Source of the DNA: Sergeia podlipaevii
Taxonomy: Eukaryota; Euglenozoa; Kinetoplastea; Trypanosomatida; Trypanosomatidae
Reading direction: 5' to 3'
Assembly (NCBI GenBank): GCA_030849805.1
Contig: JASANZ010002229.1
Span: 17,761 to 81,760 of the forward strand
Length of the DNA: 64,000 nt
The translations under genes and the position numbers were made by a program. The notes under the pieces are model-generated. The model saw nothing but the letters and a program-made list of their open reading frames with translations. It was not told where the DNA came from and did not search any database. Below, piece by piece: positions 58,977 through 64,000 of this stretch (within the stretch, counting starts at the first letter, position 1; every line of letters starts with the position of its first letter).

Positions 58977-59873
58977 ATGCGTGCTATTTTAAGAGGTGGA
59001 AGTACGGTGCCACGCATTACTCGAGCGTGCAGTACATCAACTATTGCTCCAGAACTCATCACTGTTGCTCCATCACCCATCAACGGCGTGAGTATTCTCA
59101 CCATGAACAGCCCAAAGGCAAACATCATGACTCCGGCGTTTCTAACGTCCTTTTTGGCCACAATTAAGAATCTTTTCGAAGGCGAAAAAACTGACTGTAA
59201 GGGTTTGATTCTTACTTCAGCAGTGCCTGGCATTTACAGCGGAGGCCTTGACATTAACGTGCTATACAATGCAGAATCGTTTGAAGCCTTTTCCCAATAT
59301 TGGACATTGTTTCAGGAACTCTTTGTAAAATTGCATACTCTACCAGTTCCCATCGTCGCGGCGGTCAATGGACATGCTGCAGCAGCTGGTTGCATTTTGG
59401 CGCTGTCATGCGATTATAGAGTGATGGCCAAAGAGCACCCGAAAAGTGGGAAACCTCTAACTATTGGTATTGCCGCAGCGAAACACGGCTTCTGTGTTCC
59501 ACCTTACGTTGCCGGGTCCCTTGCACACATTGTTGGATTTAGACGCGCAGAGGACATGCTGAGCACAGGTGCTATGCTCACTGCTGAGGAAGCTTTGGCA
59601 ATCCATCTTGTGGATGAAGTGGTACAAGATACCAATCAGGCTATTTTGCCGTGCTTGGAAAAGATGGAACAGTTTATGGAACTTCCATCCCTTACTCCAT
59701 ACTGGATTACGCGAAACCATGCGCGACGCAAGTTTGTCTTTCCTCTCACTCAGCCTGATATGCGAGAATCTGATGGACACTACTTTTTCGATATGCTGCA
59801 ATTGCCAGAGGTCCGCCAGCAGCTTGCAAAGCATGTTGGATCTTTAGGTAGTAAGGGACAAGATTCAAAATGA
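58977..59873 (+). CDS. Mitochondrial enoyl-CoA isomerase-like protein (crotonase superfamily)
   Basis: A 298-residue crotonase-fold protein closest to mitochondrial 3,2-trans-enoyl-CoA isomerase (ECI1), which moves double bonds during oxidation of unsaturated fatty acids. The N-terminus (MRAILRGGSTVPRITRACST) is a credible mitochondrial presequence. Oxyanion-hole segments are present: YSGGLDI (87-93) and NGHAAAAGCILALSCDYRVM (131-150). However, the position of the catalytic Glu in the ECI1 motif IGLNETQLG is Ala here (IGIAAAKHG, 163-171; Ala167). Either chemistry differs, another acid takes over, or it is not an active isomerase. It is the only intact plus-strand gene in the window and the first after the strand switch. 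Its composition is more A/T-rich than that of most minus-strand genes. The stop is at 59871-59873. Confidence 0.9.
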   Translation: MRAILRGGSTVPRITRACSTSTIAPELITVAPSPINGVSILTMNSPKANIMTPAFLTSFLATIKNLFEGEKTDCKGLILTSAVPGIYSGGLDINVLYNAESFEAFSQYWTLFQELFVKLHTLPVPIVAAVNGHAAAAGCILALSCDYRVMAKEHPKSGKPLTIGIAAAKHGFCVPPYVAGSLAHIVGFRRAEDMLSTGAMLTAEEALAIHLVDEVVQDTNQAILPCLEKMEQFMELPSLTPYWITRNHARRKFVFPLTQPDMRESDGHYFFDMLQLPEVRQQLAKHVGSLGSKGQDSK

Positions 59874-60490
59874 GGTTTATATTAACACATTAGCCATTTG
59901 CTGCACTTTTTAGTATATCGTCCGATTGTTTTTACAGCAGTTGTAGGCATTGCTGCATAATCTCAAGTTTTTGTTGGTATGATCGAAAGTGCGATGGTTT
60001 TGCACACTATTGAAGATGACTTTATAGTGGAGAACTTTATTATGTATGCGCCCCATAGCATACATCTTTAACATTTTCATGAGGTTTCTCGTGCTTATGC
60101 ATTTTTCTCTCACAGAAAACGGCGGGCTTAACTACATATGGGCAAATCTTGGGACGTATTTGTCAGTCCACTCTGCAGATTGCAGTCACAATGAGTATTC
60201 GAAAGTTTTCCTTTTACTCGAATACTTCTTCTTTTAGATTCTCATGAGCGAAGAAATCAGTGCTTTCCCATTCCTCCTCTTGATTGTCGAAGACAATCCA
60301 AAAAAAAAGGTACAAAGAATGCATGAAAAGGGCGTATAGAAGTGGTATCAAAGGAACGATTGAAGAAAAACGTAGCAACTATGCATATTTTCTGTTTTTC
60401 TTCTTTTTACAACACCAGCGGAGGGAATCAACTGATCAGATAAGAGAGCTGCTCGTTCTACCTTCTCTTCGACACGCATGCCAGCCCCGC
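59874..60490. other. 3' flank of the isomerase gene, no gene seen
   Basis: About 0.6 kb with few simple repeats. A 63-codon plus-strand frame (60046-60237) has no family features. The kinase relic begins right of it. Confidence 0.5.
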
Positions 60491-60499
60491 AGGCAACAA

Positions 60500-61030
60500 A
60501 GTCCGCAGGAGATGATTATGGTAGGCCTACCTTTCCACCTGGATCCTACGTGTACGAAGTAAGTTCTTCAGGCGGCATGAATAAGTTCCGCATTAAGCGT
60601 CTGCTCACCGGCAGCGGTCATGCCCTGTGCTAACGAGGTGACGAATACGAATGGGTTGTACGCTCTCAAGGCAATTAACGGCACATCCCTGAACAAATCA
60701 AAGACTTTCAGAAGCTGTAGAGTGAGATTGCCATCCACAGGCGTATGAAGCACCGCAACATTGTCAATTCTATACGCACTATTAAAGACCGCTACTATGT
60801 GTACATTTTGCTTGAGAAATATAACAATGGGACCTTCACGGACGTGCTCAAGGTATATTCGCTGACGGTGCCAGAGACGCAGCTTACTATGATCCAGTGT
60901 CTCACTTCAATGCAGTATATGCACGATCAGTGCATCATTTACAGTGACCCCCAAGCCAGGAAATGTAATGCTTGGCAGTGAGATGAATGTAAATGCGGCG
61001 CGGACTTTGCCTGGTTGTACTATTTTGAAT
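60500..61030 (+). pseudogene. Protein kinase relic (polo-like/AGC-NEK-like N-lobe and hinge)
   Basis: Conceptual reading across frame changes and stops gives the first two thirds of a kinase domain in order: a degenerate Gly loop (FRIKRLLTGSGHA, about 60588-60630), the ATP-site Lys block YALKAIN (about 60659-60679), an alpha-C-like segment SEIAIHRRMKHRNIV (60721-60765), a hinge (YVYILLEKYNNGTF), then MQYMHDQCIIYSDPQARKCN where HRDLKxxN is expected and GADFAW where DFG is expected (about 60998-61010). At least three in-frame stops, one insertion/deletion pair and loss of the HRD His-Arg and the DFG Gly show it is dead. The wording around the alpha-C helix resembles polo-like kinases. The activation segment and C-lobe are not visible downstream. 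Confidence 0.75.
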
Positions 61031-61109
61031 GGCATGCTCTCAGTTTTCTGAGTTGAAGTATAAGCCTCAAACCTCTTCACCAGCCCGAGTTTTCTATGTT
61101 AAAAATGAC

Positions 61110-61725
61110 ACAATACTTACTAGGCCTGCTACCTGCCGCACTCTTCCCTGCGAAGCACGCGACAGTGGCCACTCTCTCAGTTGTTTTGGTATGGGCAAGC
61201 AATGTGAATCAGGCCATCAATTGCTTTACGATGGAAATGCATGTACAGTCTTAAATGCTGGCATGGTTGAGTGTGTAACTCCAAGCGGAACCGAAAATGT
61301 ATGCACAAAATGTGACAGTGGATTTCCCGTTAATAAGGAGTGTGGAAGATGCTTCAGGTGGCGTGATGACAACTGTGCGGCGACTTTCAATCAAGGCTGG
61401 TGCCCGACCTGTTTACGTTGCATTCAGTTTTGATCGACTAACCGCTGGTTTGCTACTCTTGCCCAGAACATCAACAACCAAAAACTGTAAAACGATGCGG
61501 CTACCTGTGGCACTGCGTTGAGTGTAGCAGGGATACCCAATACTAGAAGATAGCTGCAGACAATGTGCTGCTGGATATAAGCAAATCGGAATCAACTGCA
61601 TTTTTTCTTTCATTGTGTAAGCCGTTCGACGTCGCTGAGGAGTGCACCTAATGCGAAGACGCTCTAATCTACACTGATTCAGAGACATGCGTACGCTGCC
61701 GTGATCCCAGATGCGACACCGTTGA
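61110..61725 (+). pseudogene. Relic of a CxxC-rich surface-protein-like gene
   Basis: A 134-codon open frame (61029-61433) ends in a region of spaced cysteines: CRTLPC, CFGMGKQC, CTVLNAGMVEC, NVCTKCDSG, CGRCFRW, CPTCLRC. After its stop, cysteine motifs continue in other frames: DSCRQCAAGYKQIGINC (about 61549-61601), CKPFDVAEEC, TCVRCRDPRC (about 61684-61716). The CxxC pairs at regular spacing with Gly-Tyr between them recall Giardia variant surface proteins and the furin-like or EGF-like Cys-rich ectodomains found in many protist surface proteins. No signal peptide or membrane anchor could be placed. Several frameshifts and stops mark it as non-functional, unless the assembly carries sequencing errors here. 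Confidence 0.6.
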
Positions 61726-61794
61726 CAAAAGCAGCCGGCCGCAGGAAATGGGAAGAGGACTCCACCCTACTCATAGAAGAACTAGCACTATCAG

Positions 61795-62335
61795 TTAAGA
61801 AATGGAATGCTCCGTATGCAAGAGGACTGTGGACGATATATGATTGTGTAACCATTTCAAGCGACAACACCCCGAGTACGGAGCGAAACACGGACTCCCA
61901 ACTATGGCTCGACCCAAAGCGGTAATTCCTTTCCTCGATACCCTGTCGTCTCCGAAATGCGATCGATAGTCTTTCATCTTGAAGGATGTGCAGGAGCATG
62001 TAGACTTTGCGCATCAACTGGTGGCAAAGGAATACCTTGGGAAAGGGCCTTTCCAGTGTGTGTGCGATGTTCAACAAAGGTAGGACAATGGAAGAGTCTA
62101 TCTATACACAACAGAGACTTCCACAAGGAGTGCTCGGATGTCAAATGGATTGAAGCCGACGGCAAAATGCAGTTGAAAGAGATTGTATACCGCACGCTGA
62201 AATGTCGTGACTGTGAAGAGATACTTTCCTCATCAACTGCTCGCACTAAATACAAGATAACGCGCCATGCATTCCTAGTTTTACAGCGCCACTACACGTG
62301 TATACGTGACCTCTGTAAAAGGACTTGAGAGCACT
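61795..62335 (+). pseudogene. Degenerate tandem C2H2 zinc-finger region
   Basis: Two segments fit the C2H2 pattern: MECSVCKRTVDDI, a stop, then LCNHFKRQH (about 61802-61866; C-x2-C-x11-H-x4-H), and, in another frame, CVRCSTKVGQWKSLSIHNRDFH (about 62056-62123 when read with a break; C-x2-C-x12-H-x4-H). A third Cys pair with downstream His, LKCRDCEEI and TRH, lies at about 62198-62265 with non-canonical spacing. Stops interrupt at least three times. Tandem fingers of this spacing occur in the N-terminal part of site-specific non-LTR retrotransposons as well as in ordinary regulators. No reverse transcriptase or endonuclease remnant was recognised nearby, so the source gene is open. Confidence 0.5.
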
Positions 62336-62773
62336 TCATCAAATGTCCTGCTCTTCCAGCGTTTTGACATGAATGTAGACTTGAGAGCATGACGTGGAAA
62401 AAAAAGTTATTACCAGCTCGCGTTTAATCGTCTTCCTCTGTCGGCTCTTCGAACTACCAGATACTTCCACAGGCCACCTCTGAGGAGAAGGAGACAGAGT
62501 CCTCTCCCGAAATACCCCCTACATGTAAAAATGAGTCCCAAACAGCGAGACAAGAGATNCGGCTACTGACATCTGTACGCGCGCCTTAACCCGAATGCGA
62601 TGTGAAAAGGGAGATACTACCTAAGTGCCGAGTAGCAAGACGTATAAAATGCACGTGAAAAAGTAAAGGCGTTGGAGTATCTTTTTCTTTCATATAAACC
62701 TATTTCCAGGGCTGCTCTGGCGCGCCAGCCACCACTCAAAATAACGCCTTGCAACAATCACTAAGAGTTCCAT
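62336..62773. other. Short gene-free stretch with an undetermined base
   Basis: No feature was recognised. Base 62559 is given as n, which signals uncertain sequence here and allows the possibility that some nearby frame breaks are errors. Confidence 0.5.
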
Positions 62774-63300
62774 CTAAGTAATGACGTGGAGACCGGTCCC
62801 CCAGTCAGAGGGCGGTGCGGGGCTCAGACTAGATCGGATGCTCGATGTGGATCGATATCGCTTTCTGGGCTTCACCACATCCTTCTCATCCATCCTTCTG
62901 TGCAAAGCCGAAGCGGAGAGGGAAGGGAAAACTATTAAGAGAAGGGGAGGGGATGCAATCTGCTCGAGAGTGGAGACAGCGACGGCCTCTTCATTCTTCT
63001 CCGGAAAGTCGGTGAGGGTCGGAGCAGGTTGCTTGAAGACTTCGGCCAAGTACATGGCAAGCTGCTTGCTGTTGAAGAGTTTTTCTCGCTGAATCTTCTG
63101 TGGGTTGCATTTAGCTCGAATTGTTGCTAGAGCTGAGCAGATGAGAAAGTGACCCGAAGTTCCCATACACCTCGTGTGACGGAACCACGGGTCTCTCTTT
63201 GCCCTGTAGATCGAAATGTTCTGCAAGATCCAGTTGCACGTCGTTTAGCGACCGGTAGAATGCCCCAATAGAACAGATGAGCCTTTTTTTTTTTTAATCT
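62774..63300 (-). pseudogene. Unidentified minus-strand coding remnant
   Basis: A 150-codon open frame (63226-62774) begins at a TTG, not an ATG. The most protein-like stretch reads ATIRAKCNPQKIQREKLF then NSKQLAMYLAEVFKQPAP. Immediately upstream a different frame also looks coding: GAFYRSLNDVQLDLAEHF then DLQGKERPVVPSHEVYGNF, about 63280-63160, before a stop. Together they suggest one decayed gene with a frameshift near 63140-63160. The C-terminal half is Ser/Pro/Arg-rich. I do not recognise the family. Confidence 0.4.
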
Positions 63301-64000
63301 GCTTCAGAGTGACAACATGTATTAACAGTAACGTGACGGCGGTGCCTGTATACTGCATGGCGCTACGAATAGCTTGTCCAAACACATAGTTCAGTGCCAT
63401 TATTATATGAGAAGGTTTTTTTTTTCGAATGCCCGCTTTGCGCTTTCACACACATACCAAAAAAGCAACAACAGGTGCGGCTAATATATGATTTACATGT
63501 AAATTTATTTCAACGCTTTTTTACGCGCATCAGCACCAAATGTATAATTATGTGGGCAGACTATTCATTGGGTTAACCTTCTCTTCTCCTCTCACGATTA
63601 TCATAATCTTGGTTTCCAAAGGCTCCAATCACTGAAATCAAATTCTTGTAGGCATCCTGTTTTAAAATGTAAGCATTCACAGTTAAATTTCCTAAATGGT
63701 TCAGTGCGGCATCTCATATTTCCGTTTAATCAATAGCGTAATATATATATTTTAAGTTGCACTAGGGGATGACTAGGCTTTATGCAGAATGATGGTAGAG
63801 AATGATTGAAACCAAGTGAAGTTTTTGGAACCGCTTTGTGGCCAACAAACAAAGACTTTCATGGTTTAGCAATGGCCATAAGGCCATATTGTGAGCCTGA
63901 TGCACATACTTTCAACTGCTATGATCGGACAACAGTTTGCGAAAACGGCTGAATCTGTTATTTTCTTGGACACGCTAGTGAAGCCTCAGGAGAGTATCAT
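63301..64000. other. Right-end stretch, no gene recognised
   Basis: About 0.7 kb of A/T-rich DNA with T runs near 63285-63295 and 63416-63425. Near the edge, a plus-strand frame (CEPDAHTFNCYDRTTVCENG, ending in a stop near 63951) and an overlapping frame that stays open to 64000 could be parts of another remnant, but nothing is assignable. Confidence 0.4.

Noticed and set aside
62774..63226. 150-codon minus-strand open frame taken as an intact gene
   Set aside because: Its first codon is TTG, a neighbouring frame upstream also looks coding, and no splice signal or family match is visible.

Overview
This is nuclear DNA of a kinetoplastid, most likely a trypanosomatid. The genes are intronless and long. 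Thirteen of the fourteen protein genes lie head to tail on the minus strand. Most start codons are preceded, at a distance of about 10 to 150 bases, by a pyrimidine tract followed by an AG, which is the trans-splice acceptor layout. There are lineage-diagnostic proteins: a multi-copy-type mitochondrial DNA polymerase I, and a probable p166 of the tripartite attachment complex. Coding DNA is moderately GC-rich. Intergenic DNA is A/T-rich and full of homopolymers and (TA)n, (CA)n and (TAA)n tracts, unlike Leishmania. I cannot name the genus from the sequence alone.

Layout, read along the minus-strand transcription unit from about 58.3 kb down to 1: pyrroline-5-carboxylate reductase; ribosomal protein eL42; chaperonin CCT zeta; a 4671-residue axonemal dynein heavy chain; a POLI-family mitochondrial DNA polymerase; squalene monooxygenase; a kinesin-13; a large single-membrane-span coiled-coil protein resembling p166; a SAS-4/CPAP centriole protein; a ubiquitin E2 variant; a PPP-family phosphatase with a long disordered N-terminus; a 5.3 kb gene-free gap; a RagA/Gtr1-type GTPase; and an unrecognised 1183+ residue protein that runs off the left edge. 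Four of these (dynein, kinesin-13, SAS-4 and the p166-like protein) serve the flagellum, basal body and kinetoplast. The order otherwise looks like a typical kinetoplastid unit, with no functional operon logic.

At 58.3-59.0 kb transcription switches strand divergently. A short interval with a ten-base G run and TA tracts separates the reductase (minus) from a mitochondrial enoyl-CoA isomerase-like protein (plus). This is the natural candidate for a polymerase II initiation region.

Right of 59.9 kb the character of the DNA changes. Simple repeats largely vanish and no intact gene is visible. Decayed remnants occur in series on the plus strand: a protein kinase, a CxxC-rich surface-protein-like segment, and tandem C2H2-like zinc fingers. 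An unidentified minus-strand remnant follows. This looks like a gene graveyard or subtelomere-like zone; it also contains one undetermined base (62559). I saw no tRNA, rRNA, CRISPR array or intact transposon anywhere in the window.
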